Assembly (NCBI RefSeq): GCF_039555755.1
Contig: NZ_CP154631.1
Location: 4,154,001 to 4,218,000 of the forward strand
DNA length: 64,000 nt
Reading direction: 5' to 3'
Source of the DNA: Pseudomonas sediminis
GTDB lineage: Bacteria > Pseudomonadota > Gammaproteobacteria > Pseudomonadales > Pseudomonadaceae
Of the stretch, positions 25,220 through 33,058 are shown piece by piece (within the stretch, counting starts at the first letter, position 1; each line of letters starts with the position of its first letter). A model generated the notes under the pieces. It did no database searches, was not told the DNA's origin, and saw nothing but the letters and a program-made list of their open reading frames with translations. Made by a program: the position numbers and the translations under genes.

Positions 25220-26386
25220 ATGAATCCTGATACTCCGCTGCAATTGCTGGGTGGCCTCACAGCCCGTGAATTCCTGCGTGACTACTGGCAGAAGAAGCCG
25301 CTGCTGGTGCGTCAGGCGATCCCGGACTTCGAAAGCCCGATCAGCCCCGACGAACTGGCCGGCCTGGCGCTGGAAGAAGAAGTCGAGTCACGCCTGGTGA
25401 TCGAGCACGGCGAGCGCCCCTGGGAGCTGCAGCGCGGCCCGTTCAATGAGGACACCTTCCAGGACCTCCCCGAGCGCGACTGGACGCTGCTGGTGCAGGC
25501 CGTCGACCAGTTCGTGCCGGAAGTGGCCGAGCTGCTGGAAGACTTCAAATTCCTGCCCAAGTGGCGCATCGACGATCTGATGATCAGCTTCGCTGCTCCC
25601 GGCGGCGGCGTCGGCCCGCATTTCGACAACTACGACGTATTCCTGCTGCAGGCGCACGGTCATCGCCGCTGGCAAGTTGGCCAGATGTGCGACTCCGACA
25701 GCCCGCTGCTCCCCCACGCCGATCTGAAGATCCTGGCTCAATTCGAACCAACCGATGAATGGGTGCTGGCACCCGGCGACATGCTCTACCTGCCGCCACG
25801 CCTCGCCCACTGTGGCACCGCTGAGGATGATTGCATGACCTATTCCGTGGGCTTCCGCGCGCCGAGCGCCGCTGAAGTACTGACCCATTTCACTGATTTC
25901 CTCGGCCAGTTCCTGCCCGACGAAGAGCGTTACAGCGATGCCGACATCCAGCCGAGCGAGGATCCCAACCAGATCCAGCGCGACGCCCTGGAACGCCTCA
26001 AGGCGCTGCTCAACGAGCACATGAGTGACGAACGCCTGCTGATGACCTGGTTCGGCCAGTTCATGACCGAGCCCAAGTATCCCGAGCTGGTCGCCGGCAT
26101 CGAGATCGAGGAAGAAGACTTCCTCGGCGCCCTGGAAGATGGCGCGATTCTGATCCGCAATCCCAGCGCACGCATGGCCTGGTCGGAAGTCGGTGAAGAC
26201 CTGGTGCTGTTCGCCAGCGGCCAGAGCCGCCTGGTTTCGGCCCGCCTGCGTGAGCTGCTGAAGCTGATCTGCAGCGCCGATGCGTTACATGTGGAAAACC
26301 TCGGCGCCTGGCTGGCCGACGACGAGGGGCGTACTCTGCTCTGGGAACTGGTCAAACAAGGCAGCCTGGGATTTGCCGATGAGTGA
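25220..26386 (+). CDS. roxA: 50S ribosomal protein L16 arginine 3-hydroxylase (RoxA/YcfD)
   Basis: This Fe(II)/2-oxoglutarate oxygenase hydroxylates an arginine of ribosomal protein L16. The 388-residue JmjC-type cupin has the iron triad H134, D136 (GPHFDNYDVF) and H197 (RLAHCGT), and the C-terminal winged-helix-like domain seen in the family. The start at 25220 is preceded by a weak ribosome site. Its stop overlaps the next start by eight bases (ATGAGTGA), placing it at the head of a four-gene operon whose other members are poorly known. Confidence 0.93.
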   Translation: MNPDTPLQLLGGLTAREFLRDYWQKKPLLVRQAIPDFESPISPDELAGLALEEEVESRLVIEHGERPWELQRGPFNEDTFQDLPERDWTLLVQAVDQFVPEVAELLEDFKFLPKWRIDDLMISFAAPGGGVGPHFDNYDVFLLQAHGHRRWQVGQMCDSDSPLLPHADLKILAQFEPTDEWVLAPGDMLYLPPRLAHCGTAEDDCMTYSVGFRAPSAAEVLTHFTDFLGQFLPDEERYSDADIQPSEDPNQIQRDALERLKALLNEHMSDERLLMTWFGQFMTEPKYPELVAGIEIEEEDFLGALEDGAILIRNPSARMAWSEVGEDLVLFASGQSRLVSARLRELLKLICSADALHVENLGAWLADDEGRTLLWELVKQGSLGFADE

Positions 26387-26804
26387 GATCACTGTCCGTG
26401 TCGCGGACTGGCATAGGGACAATGCCGAGCTTCGTCGTATCCGCGACAGCGTTTTCGTCGCCGAGCAATCGGTGCCGCCGGAACTGGAGTGGGACGCCGA
26501 AGATACCGACGCCGTGCATTTTCTCGCCGAGGAAGGCGATTACCCGGTTGGCACCGCACGTCTGCTGCCCGATGGCCATATCGGTCGCGTGTCGGTGCTC
26601 AAGGACTGGCGCGGCCTCAAGGTCGGCGAGAAACTGATGCAGGCAGTGATCGCCGAAGCGGAAAAACGCGGCCTGCATCAGCAAATGCTCACCGCTCAGG
26701 TGCACGCGACGCCGTTCTATGAAAGGCTAGGCTTCAGGATTGTCAGCGACGAGTACCTCGACGCCGGCATTCCGCACGTGGATATGGTGCGCACCAGCCA
26801 GTAG
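26379..26804 (+). CDS. GNAT-family N-acetyltransferase (ElaA-like/PA2631-like)
   Basis: The 141-residue product is a single GNAT domain: FVAEQSVPPELEWDAEDTDA (substrate side), GTARLLPDGHIGRVSVLKDW (central strands), then the acetyl-CoA loop region WRGLKVGEKLMQAVIAEAEK and ATPFYERLGFRIVSDEY. The start overlaps the roxA stop. Substrate unknown; ribosomal, small-molecule or antibiotic targets all occur in the family. Confidence 0.88.
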   Translation: MSEITVRVADWHRDNAELRRIRDSVFVAEQSVPPELEWDAEDTDAVHFLAEEGDYPVGTARLLPDGHIGRVSVLKDWRGLKVGEKLMQAVIAEAEKRGLHQQMLTAQVHATPFYERLGFRIVSDEYLDAGIPHVDMVRTSQ

Positions 26805-26812
26805 AGGCCGAA

Positions 26813-27454
26813 ATGAACGACAAAGACGCCCCGGTCGAACTGATCGATACGCCAGACTCCACTGAACTGGCGGCCATCGAATTCGAGTCGCCGGGGCGTT
26901 TTGCCGTGCATAACCCCGACCCCATCACGCCAGATGCGGCACAGTGGGAGCCGGCCCCGTTCATGCTCGGTCAGCACGAGCGCCTGGAGCGCTTCAGCCA
27001 GCCGCAGCAGGCTCGCGCCCACATCCTGGCGTTGATCCAACAGGCCCAGCGCAGCCTGTGCCTGTACAGCGACGACCTGGAGCCCTGGCTCTATCACCAC
27101 AGCAGTGTGCAGCAGGCCTGCACGCGGTTCTTGCTGAGCAGCCCACGAGCGCGTCTGCGTATCCTGCTACGCGACCCGACTCGCGCCGTGAAGGAAGGCC
27201 ATCGCCTGCTCGCTCTGTCACGCCGACTGTCGTCCAACCTGCATATCCGCAAGCTTCATCCGGACTACGCCAACGAGGAGCTGGCCTACCTGATTGCCGA
27301 TGACAGAGGCATGTTCCTGCGGCCTGAACTCGATCAACAATCCGGCTACGCCCTGTACAACGACCCGGCGCGCGTGCGCCAACGCCAGGCCCAGTTCGAC
27401 CAGGCCTGGGACACCAGCATCACCGACCCTGACCTGCGGAGCTTTCTGCTATGA
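26813..27454 (+). CDS. Conserved protein of unknown function, degenerate PLD-like fold suspected (PA2632-like)
   Basis: The 213-residue soluble protein starts eight bases after the GNAT gene. It has an acidic N-terminal ~60 residues, then a region that looks like one half of a phospholipase D-type nucleotidyl fold: AHILALIQQAQRSLCLYSDDLEPWL, a middle RLRILLRDP strand and ELAYLIADDRGMFL. The HxK catalytic motif of that superfamily is absent, so it is probably not an active nuclease. The PLD comparison is mine and weak. Its stop overlaps the next start as ATGA. Confidence 0.72.
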   Translation: MNDKDAPVELIDTPDSTELAAIEFESPGRFAVHNPDPITPDAAQWEPAPFMLGQHERLERFSQPQQARAHILALIQQAQRSLCLYSDDLEPWLYHHSSVQQACTRFLLSSPRARLRILLRDPTRAVKEGHRLLALSRRLSSNLHIRKLHPDYANEELAYLIADDRGMFLRPELDQQSGYALYNDPARVRQRQAQFDQAWDTSITDPDLRSFLL

Positions 27455-28260
27455 CCCTGCGCTCGCTGTTCGCCGCCCTGCTTCTCGGCCTGTGCCTGCC
27501 ACTGCAAGCGGCCACCGAGGTAATCCCGCTGAATTACCGCACCGCCGACGACGTACTCGGCGTGGTGCAATCGATGCTCGGCAACGAGGGCAAGGTCAGC
27601 GCTTATGGCAACCAACTGATCATCAATGCATCACCGGTCAAGATCGGCGAGGTGCGCGTGCTGCTGCAGCAACTCGACACCCGCCCGCGGCGCCTGCTGA
27701 TCACCGTCGAAAGCGCTGACAGCAATTACCAGAACGACCGCGGCTATCGCGTCGACGGCACCCTCAGCGCCGGCAATGCCGAGGTTCAGGTCGGCCGCGG
27801 CGAAGTCAACGGTCGCGACCAGGTGCGCATCATCCGCCGCAGCACCGACAGCCGTGGTGGCGGCACCCAGCAGGTACAGGCAACCGAAGGCTATCCGGCA
27901 CTGATTCAGGTCGGCCAGAGTGTGCCGCTGACCACCACCAGTACCGGCCCGTACGGCCAGGTTTACCAGGACACCCAGTATCGCGACGTGACGCGGGGTT
28001 TCTACGTGACAGCCAGCCTCTCTGGCGAACTCGTCCACGTTGCCATCAGCAGCCAGCGCGATCGCGTCAGCAACAGCCGCCCCGGCGTGATCGACGTGCA
28101 AAGCACCGACACGCGCGTCAGCGGTCGTCTCGGCGAGTGGATTATCCTGGGCGGCGTCAGCGAGGAAACCAGTTCCAGCGGCCGTGACGTGTTGCGTCGA
28201 CACGCCACCCAGGGCCGCGAGGATATGTCGCTGCGCCTGAAGGTCGAAGCGATCGACTGA
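27451..28260 (+). CDS. Secretin-like exported protein (short, PA2633-like)
   Basis: The 269-residue product has a signal peptide (MTLRSLFAALLLGLCLPLQA, cut about residue 20) and an N-domain like those of secretins and TonB-linked short domains (EVIPLNYRTADDVLGVVQSM, with the LLQQLDTRPRRLLITVES segment). The second half resembles the secretin beta-core (YPALIQVGQSVPL, WIILGGVSEE, repeated beta patterns) but is only ~150 residues, too short to form a full gated channel. It may be a periplasmic or outer-membrane component. No pilus or type II secretion genes are nearby. It overlaps the previous gene. Confidence 0.78.
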   Translation: MTLRSLFAALLLGLCLPLQAATEVIPLNYRTADDVLGVVQSMLGNEGKVSAYGNQLIINASPVKIGEVRVLLQQLDTRPRRLLITVESADSNYQNDRGYRVDGTLSAGNAEVQVGRGEVNGRDQVRIIRRSTDSRGGGTQQVQATEGYPALIQVGQSVPLTTTSTGPYGQVYQDTQYRDVTRGFYVTASLSGELVHVAISSQRDRVSNSRPGVIDVQSTDTRVSGRLGEWIILGGVSEETSSSGRDVLRRHATQGREDMSLRLKVEAID

Positions 28261-28386
28261 CACCCCCGACCAAAGTCGCATCCCTTTCCCTCGCAAGAAC
28301 CATGGACAACTCACGCAACCCGCGAGATGCCTGAAACGCCCACCTTATGGGCCGCACAGCGTGACCAGGAAGTCGCCGACTGAATA
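28261..28386. other. Upstream part of the 559-base gap before aceA
   Basis: I see no gene here: the longest short frames are 10 and 18 codons and have no family features. There is no clear terminator for the roxA operon. Confidence 0.5.
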
Positions 28387-28412
28387 TGTAGTAGTTTTAA
28401 AAAACCACTACA
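28387..28412. promoter_or_regulatory. Inverted repeat upstream of the aceA promoter (possible carbon-metabolism regulator site)
   Basis: TGTAGT (28387-28392) and ACTACA (28407-28412) form an inverted repeat around an A/T-rich centre, seven bases before the -35. Pseudomonas RccR, which controls glyoxylate-shunt genes including aceA, is reported to prefer TGTAGT-ACTACA half sites, but with a shorter spacer (about 6 bases versus 14 here); an internal GTAGT at 28391-ish makes a closer pairing possible. Assignment to RccR is tentative. Confidence 0.45.
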
Positions 28413-28418
28413 AAACGT

Positions 28419-28447
28419 TTGACGAAGCATTTTCCCAGAGGCATGAT
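28419..28447 (+). promoter_or_regulatory. Candidate sigma-70 promoter of aceA
   Basis: TTGACG (28419-28424) and CATGAT (28442-28447) are exactly 17 bases apart. A start near 28454 would give a leader of about 365 bases to the aceA ATG. The leader contains the 16-bp palindrome CGCGAAGTACTTCGCG (28497-28512). Confidence 0.5.
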
Positions 28448-28819
28448 GGCCTCGCTCCCGCTAGCCAGGGGTCCTGAAAAGGATCTCCAGACCGCCCGCG
28501 AAGTACTTCGCGACGGTCCGTGTCCCAACAGCCCACAAGGCCGTACGACGAGGTTGCGACTGGAACGAAGTTGTCCTGAGGGACGGGGAAGCGTTTAGCG
28601 TCAGACAGATCGAAAACCCAGCAGGTGCCCAAGGTTTCCACGAGCCAACCGGCGAACGCGACGTTCTCGAAATGCTCGCCACATCCCCCTCCTCGCGGTC
28701 AATCCTCGCCCCAGCCGTATTCTCGCCGTCAAAGTGGAAGCCTCCCGCAGCCGCTGCATCCGTGCACGCATTGCGTGGGTAGTCGGTGCTCAACCAACAC
28801 ATTTTTTGAAGGATTGACC

Positions 28820-30415
28820 ATGTCCGCATATCAAAACGACATCAAGGCTGTAGCCGCTCTGAAAGAGAAGTTCGGCAGCAGCTGGAGCGCTATCAACCCC
28901 GAGTCCGTAGCCCGTATGCGCGCTCAGAACCGCTTCAAGACCGGTCTGGAAATCGCTCAGTACACTGCTGACATCATGCGCAAGGACATGGAAGAGTACG
29001 ACGCCGACTCCTCCGTCTACACCCAGTCCCTGGGCTGCTGGCACGGCTTCATCGGTCAGCAGAAGCTGATCTCGATCAAGAAGCATCTGAAGACCACCAA
29101 CAAGCGCTACCTCTACCTGTCCGGCTGGATGGTTGCGGCTCTGCGCTCTGACTTCGGCCCGCTGCCGGATCAGTCTATGCACGAGAAGACTGCCGTCTCC
29201 GACCTGATCGAAGAGCTGTACACCTTCCTGCGTCAGGCCGACAGCCGCGAACTGGACCTGCTGTTCACCGCACTGGACGCCGCTCGTGATGCTGGCGACC
29301 ACGCCAAGGCTGCCGAGATCCAGAACCAGATCGACAACTACGAAACGCACATTGTCCCGATCATCGCCGACATCGATGCCGGTTTCGGTAACCCGGAAGC
29401 CACCTACCTGCTGGCCAAGCGCATGATCGAAGCCGGTGCCTGCTGCATCCAGATCGAGAACCAGGTTTCCGACGAGAAGCAGTGCGGCCACCAGGACGGT
29501 AAAGTGACCGTCCCTCATGCCGACTTCCTCGCCAAGATCGCTGCCGTTCGCTACGCCTTCCTCGAACTGGGCATCGACAATGGCGTGATCGTCGCTCGTA
29601 CCGACTCCCTGGGTGCCGGCCTGACCAAGCAGATCGCCGTGACCAAAGAGCCGGGCGACCTGGGCGACCTGTACAACAGCTTCCTCGATTGCGAAGAAGT
29701 GTCCGCTGCCGACCTGGGCAATGGCGATGTCGTGATCAACCGCGGCGGCAAGCTGCTGCGTCCGAAGCGTCTGCCGTCTAACCTGTTCCAGTTCCGTGCT
29801 GGCACCGGCGAAGCGCGCTGCGTACTGGACTGCATCACCAGCCTGCAGAACGGTGCCGACCTGCTGTGGATCGAAACCGAGAAGCCGCACGTTGGCCAGA
29901 TCGCGGCCATGGTCAACGAAATCCGTAAGACCATCCCGAATGCCAAGCTGGTTTACAACAACAGCCCGTCCTTCAACTGGACCCTGAACTTCCGTCAGCA
30001 GGTGTTCGATGCCATGGTCGCCGAAGGTAAGGACGTTTCCGCCTACGACCGCGCCAAACTGATGAGCGTCGAGTACGACGAAACTGAACTGGCCCAGATT
30101 GCCGACGAGAAGATCCGTACCTTCCAGCGCGACGGTTCGGCTCAGGCTGGCATCTTCCACCACCTGATCACCCTGCCGACCTACCACACCGCAGCTCTGT
30201 CGACTGACAACCTGGCTAAAGGCTACTTCGCCGACCAGGGCATGCTGGCCTACGTGAAAGGTGTCCAGCGTCAGGAACTGCGTCAGGGTATCGCCTGCGT
30301 CAAACACCAGAACATGGCTGGCTCCGACATCGGCGACAACCACAAAGAGTACTTCGCTGGCGAAGCTGCTCTGAAGGCGAGCGGTAAAGACAACACCATG
30401 AACCAGTTCCACTAA
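28820..30415 (+). CDS. aceA: Isocitrate lyase, long (Pseudomonas-type) subfamily
   Basis: This first enzyme of the glyoxylate shunt splits isocitrate into glyoxylate and succinate, and is needed for growth on acetate and fatty acids. The 531-residue product belongs to the longer subfamily found in P. aeruginosa, with the catalytic motif KQCGH and nucleophile C222, and metal-binding DIDAGFGN. The ATG at 28820 follows GAAGGA about six bases upstream and gives the family start MSAYQNDIKAVAALKEK; the frame is open further up but the extra residues are not conserved in type. It is monocistronic, ending in a terminator. Confidence 0.96.
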   Translation: MSAYQNDIKAVAALKEKFGSSWSAINPESVARMRAQNRFKTGLEIAQYTADIMRKDMEEYDADSSVYTQSLGCWHGFIGQQKLISIKKHLKTTNKRYLYLSGWMVAALRSDFGPLPDQSMHEKTAVSDLIEELYTFLRQADSRELDLLFTALDAARDAGDHAKAAEIQNQIDNYETHIVPIIADIDAGFGNPEATYLLAKRMIEAGACCIQIENQVSDEKQCGHQDGKVTVPHADFLAKIAAVRYAFLELGIDNGVIVARTDSLGAGLTKQIAVTKEPGDLGDLYNSFLDCEEVSAADLGNGDVVINRGGKLLRPKRLPSNLFQFRAGTGEARCVLDCITSLQNGADLLWIETEKPHVGQIAAMVNEIRKTIPNAKLVYNNSPSFNWTLNFRQQVFDAMVAEGKDVSAYDRAKLMSVEYDETELAQIADEKIRTFQRDGSAQAGIFHHLITLPTYHTAALSTDNLAKGYFADQGMLAYVKGVQRQELRQGIACVKHQNMAGSDIGDNHKEYFAGEAALKASGKDNTMNQFH

Positions 30416-30470
30416 GTACGGTTCACCTACTGCGGACCACGCATCCGCAGCAGCCTGTTTGCCTAATCTA

Positions 30471-30493
30471 CCCCGGCTTGCCGGGGCTTTTTT
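30471..30493 (+). terminator. aceA terminator
   Basis: The stem CCCCGGC / GCCGGGG has a tight two-base loop followed by C and six T bases, 55 bases after the aceA stop. Confidence 0.88.
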
Positions 30494-30566
30494 CGTCTGC
30501 GTTTATTGTCCAGGCAAACCGGTCTTTCAGCTCCTAAGCTCAAATGACGCCTCCCGGAACCTGCCT

Positions 30567-31143
30567 ATGCCCTCACCTCGTTACGCCCTGCTATTGGGCA
30601 GCTGGCGACACCTCAAGCCGCGCAAGCCAGCCCGACGCCTGCATCGTCGCCCCTCAGCACGGAGTAGCTGCAACTGCTGGCCCGCCCGGAAATCCAGCAA
30701 CAGGAACAACGCCTGGGAGTTCATCAGCGCTATAGAGACTTCATCGAGCACGCCAAACAGCTCGACGCAGAAAAGCGCGAAGCATAGGCAGAGGATCTGA
30801 GCAAAGGGCTCGATGCGATGGAGCAGCGAGGCGAGCTTGCATTGAGCGAGACCCTGCTGCTGCAGATTGCCCTGATCAAGGCCGTCAGCAAGGACGAAGC
30901 CGAGCAGAAAACACGCGCCGAAGCACTGATCAAACGCTATCAGCTCATCAGCGCAGAGCGCGAAGCTAGGCTGGAGCAGCAGCCTGACCCCAACTTCGAG
31001 CGCTACAGGCCGAGGAATAACGCATCGTCGAGGAGGTGCTCGAACTGCAGAACATCCCCGATGGACTCACACGCGACCAATATCTACGACAACGCCTGCA
31101 AGAGGCCCGCGAGCTCAATTACCGACAAGCACCCAATGGCTGA
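30567..31143 (+). pseudogene. Decayed gene for a helical, charged protein of unknown function
   Basis: A reading frame with an ATG at 30567 quickly loses coherence. The frame from 30668 reads as a sensible charged, helical protein (LARPEIQQQEQRLGVHQRYR, RGELALSETLLLQIALIK) but is broken by TAG at 30665-30667 and TAG at 30785-30787. A one-base shift near 31005-31020 is needed to continue into EEVLELQNIPDGLTRDQYLR and the stop at 31141-31143. Two stops plus a frameshift mark it as a pseudogene. The Gln/Glu/Arg-rich helical character recalls lipase-chaperone type proteins, but I cannot assign a family. Confidence 0.6.
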
Positions 31144-31144
31144 A

Positions 31145-31172
31145 CGCGGCGACAACCCCAGTTGTCGCCGCG
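31145..31172. terminator. Hairpin after the decayed gene
   Basis: A perfect 12-bp inverted repeat (31145-31156 and 31161-31172) has a CCCA loop. It lies directly after the pseudogene stop and 17 bases before the end of a small minus-strand ORF, so it could serve both. It has no T-run. Confidence 0.6.
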
Positions 31173-31188
31173 CTGGTTCCACCCCTGT

Positions 31189-31326
31189 TCAGAGCATCTG
31201 GTCCAGCAGGTAATAAAGCAGATTGAAGGGTTTGTTGCGGTCAGCCAATTCCGCGCTGGCAGGCGCGCTCAGGACCAGCAGGAGAATGGCTGGAATGGCG
31301 CGTAGCAAGGCGCGGACGACAGGCAT
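31189..31326 (-). CDS. Small secreted peptide, 45 residues
   Basis: This ORF encodes 45 residues: a textbook signal peptide (MPVVRALLRA, then a leucine/isoleucine core, then SAPASA ending at residue 25) followed by a 20-residue mature part starting ELADRNKP and ending in LLYYLLDQML. The ATG is preceded by GAGGGG at a six-base spacing. The ribosome site, signal peptide and short amphipathic tail together argue that it is real, not chance. It is convergent with the decayed gene. Function unknown; an envelope-active peptide or a short periplasmic regulator is possible. Confidence 0.6.
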   Translation of the reverse strand: MPVVRALLRAIPAILLLVLSAPASAELADRNKPFNLLYYLLDQML

Positions 31327-31779
31327 GGCAAACCCCTCATGTTGTTATGCATGCGAAGGATCGGCATACCCAGGCAGGGGCGACTGCGCAGATCCAGCGG
31401 ATGGCGGGTACTGCTCAATCAGAAAGGCATCGCCCACGGCGATTCATGCACGCCAGTACAAGATCCAGTGTGCGGCACCCCAGCATGAATAACATTTGGT
31501 GATATGTAAGCCTGTTAATTATGTGCTGTAGGAATTTAACGGCACGCTCTGCTGCTTTGGCCTTAACACCAAAGTGGCAGCGAATTGCTCATCTCGCCGA
31601 GAGCAATCACGCTGCGAAATGAGGCAAATTAGCCGGATGAATGCGCCTTGAAATTGCCAGAGCAGAGTCATCAGCTATAGTCCTGAAACGCCAGCCCACA
31701 TGGCTCGCTTCAGAATTACACCGATGCGACAAATCAATCAGAAATGATCGAATTTTAGGAATAATTTTCTCTGAAAAAT
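31327..31779. other. Long AT-richer gap upstream of the nuo operon
   Basis: The stretch from about 31480 is visibly richer in A/T than the rest of the window. I see no gene; the frames present are short and without family features. It may hold upstream control sites for nuo or be a remnant of lost genes. Confidence 0.5.
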
Positions 31780-31808
31780 TTACTTACAATAGGCCTGCAC
31801 ATAGTATT
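31780..31808 (+). promoter_or_regulatory. Candidate promoter of the nuo operon
   Basis: TTTACT (31780-31785) and TAGTAT (31803-31808) are 17 bases apart in an A/T-rich setting, 85 bases before nuoA. An alternative -10, TACAAT, lies at 31786. Both hexamers match the sigma-70 consensus at four of six bases. Confidence 0.45.
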
Positions 31809-31893
31809 GTATACACACTTCGCGCCAACGCCCTCGACGGTGTCTGGTCGCTAAATAGATTAAAAGCCGTTCCTTAGTTCAAGGAGTACCGGC

Positions 31894-32307
31894 ATGCCTG
31901 ATGCGGTAACGACCATGTCCCACAACTGGGCTTTCGCTGTTTTCTTGCTGGGTGTCTTCGGGCTCATCGCCTTCATGCTCGGCGTTTCCAGTCTGCTCGG
32001 TAGCAAAGCCTGGGGACGCAGTAAGAACGAACCGTTCGAGTCGGGCATGCTTCCTACCGGCAGCGCGCGCCTGCGCCTGTCAGCCAAATTTTATCTGGTC
32101 GCGATGCTCTTCGTGATCTTCGACGTTGAAGCCCTCTATCTCTTCGCTTGGGCAGTCTCGGTGCGCGAAAGCGGCTGGGAGGGCCTGATCGAAGCTACAG
32201 TTTTCATAGCAATTCTGTTGGCAGGTCTTGTCTATCTTTGGCGTATCGGCGCGCTCGATTGGGCACCGCAGGGACGTCGTGAACGGCAGGCGAAGCTAAA
32301 ACAATGA
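31894..32307 (+). CDS. nuoA: NADH-quinone oxidoreductase subunit A
   Basis: This membrane subunit of complex I lies near the quinone site and helps shape the E-channel. The 137-residue protein has three membrane helices; the ND3-type loop between the first and second contains [21 protein letters not shown], where bacterial NuoA often has Cys but here has Ser-Gly-Met. The helix [22 protein letters not shown] carries the conserved acidic residues. It is the first gene of a 13-gene operon. Confidence 0.95.
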   Translation: MPDAVTTMSHNWAFAVFLLGVFGLIAFMLGVSSLLGSKAWGRSKNEPFESGMLPTGSARLRLSAKFYLVAMLFVIFDVEALYLFAWAVSVRESGWEGLIEATVFIAILLAGLVYLWRIGALDWAPQGRRERQAKLKQ

Positions 32308-32317
32308 GGCTTTGGCG

Positions 32318-32995
32318 ATGCAATACAAACTTACTCGGGTCGACCCGAATGCGCCCAATGAGGCGTATCCGATCGGCCAGCGGGAGGTCGTCTCCGACCC
32401 GCTGCTAGAGGATCAGGTTCACAAGAACATCTACATGGGCAAGCTCTCGGACGTGCTTAACGGCGCGGTCAACTGGGGGCGCAAGAATTCCTTGTGGCCG
32501 TACAACTTCGGTCTGTCCTGCTGCTATGTGGAAATGACCACCGCCTTCACCGCCCCGCATGATGTGGCGCGCTTCGGTGCGGAAGTCATTCGCGCATCAC
32601 CCCGCCAGGCCGACTTCATGGTCATCGCCGGCACCTGCTTCATCAAGATGGCGCCGGTCATCCAGCGCCTCTATGAGCAGATGCTGGAGCCCAAGTGGGT
32701 CATCTCCATGGGTTCATGCGCCAACTCCGGCGGCATGTACGACATCTACTCGGTCGTTCAGGGCGTGGACAAGTTCCTCCCCGTGGACGTCTACATTCCC
32801 GGCTGCCCGCCCCGTCCGGAGGCATTCCTGCAAGGCTTGATGCTGCTGCAGGAATCCATCGGCCAGGAGCGCCGCCCGCTATCCTGGGTCGTTGGCGATC
32901 AAGGCATCTACCGTGCCGAAATGCCTTCGCAGAAGGAGCAGCGTCGCGAGCAGCGAATCGCCGTTACCAACCTGCGTAGCCCCGACGAAGTCTGA
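32318..32995 (+). CDS. nuoB: NADH-quinone oxidoreductase subunit B (cluster N2)
   Basis: The peripheral-arm subunit holds the last Fe-S cluster, N2, which passes electrons to quinone. The 225 residues include the adjacent cysteines [10 protein letters not shown] and the later Cys residues in [16 protein letters not shown] and [10 protein letters not shown], which complete the N2 ligands and surrounding loops. The ATG at 32318 is preferred over a TTG at 32312, giving the family start MQYKLTRVD. It starts ten bases after nuoA. Confidence 0.96.
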   Translation: MQYKLTRVDPNAPNEAYPIGQREVVSDPLLEDQVHKNIYMGKLSDVLNGAVNWGRKNSLWPYNFGLSCCYVEMTTAFTAPHDVARFGAEVIRASPRQADFMVIAGTCFIKMAPVIQRLYEQMLEPKWVISMGSCANSGGMYDIYSVVQGVDKFLPVDVYIPGCPPRPEAFLQGLMLLQESIGQERRPLSWVVGDQGIYRAEMPSQKEQRREQRIAVTNLRSPDEV

Positions 32996-33058
32996 GCCGA
33001 TGCTTGCCTGCGCAAGCGTCATGCCCACTTTCTACGTTGATCGACAGCGACCGAGACC

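Noticed and set aside
28261..28386. Short frames of 10 and 18 codons as peptide genes
   Set aside because: They lack ribosome sites and signal or family features.
28625..28819. N-terminal extension of AceA in the same frame
   Set aside because: The extra 65 residues are not family-like, and the ATG at 28820 has a good ribosome site and the known N-terminus of the family.
28790..30412. 540-codon minus-strand open frame opposite aceA
   Set aside because: It mirrors aceA, lacks motifs and has no promoter or ribosome site of its own.
30459..30800. 113-codon plus-strand ORF after aceA as an intact gene
   Set aside because: It crosses the aceA terminator and reads a different frame from the coherent protein-like segment, so it is an artefact of the decayed gene.
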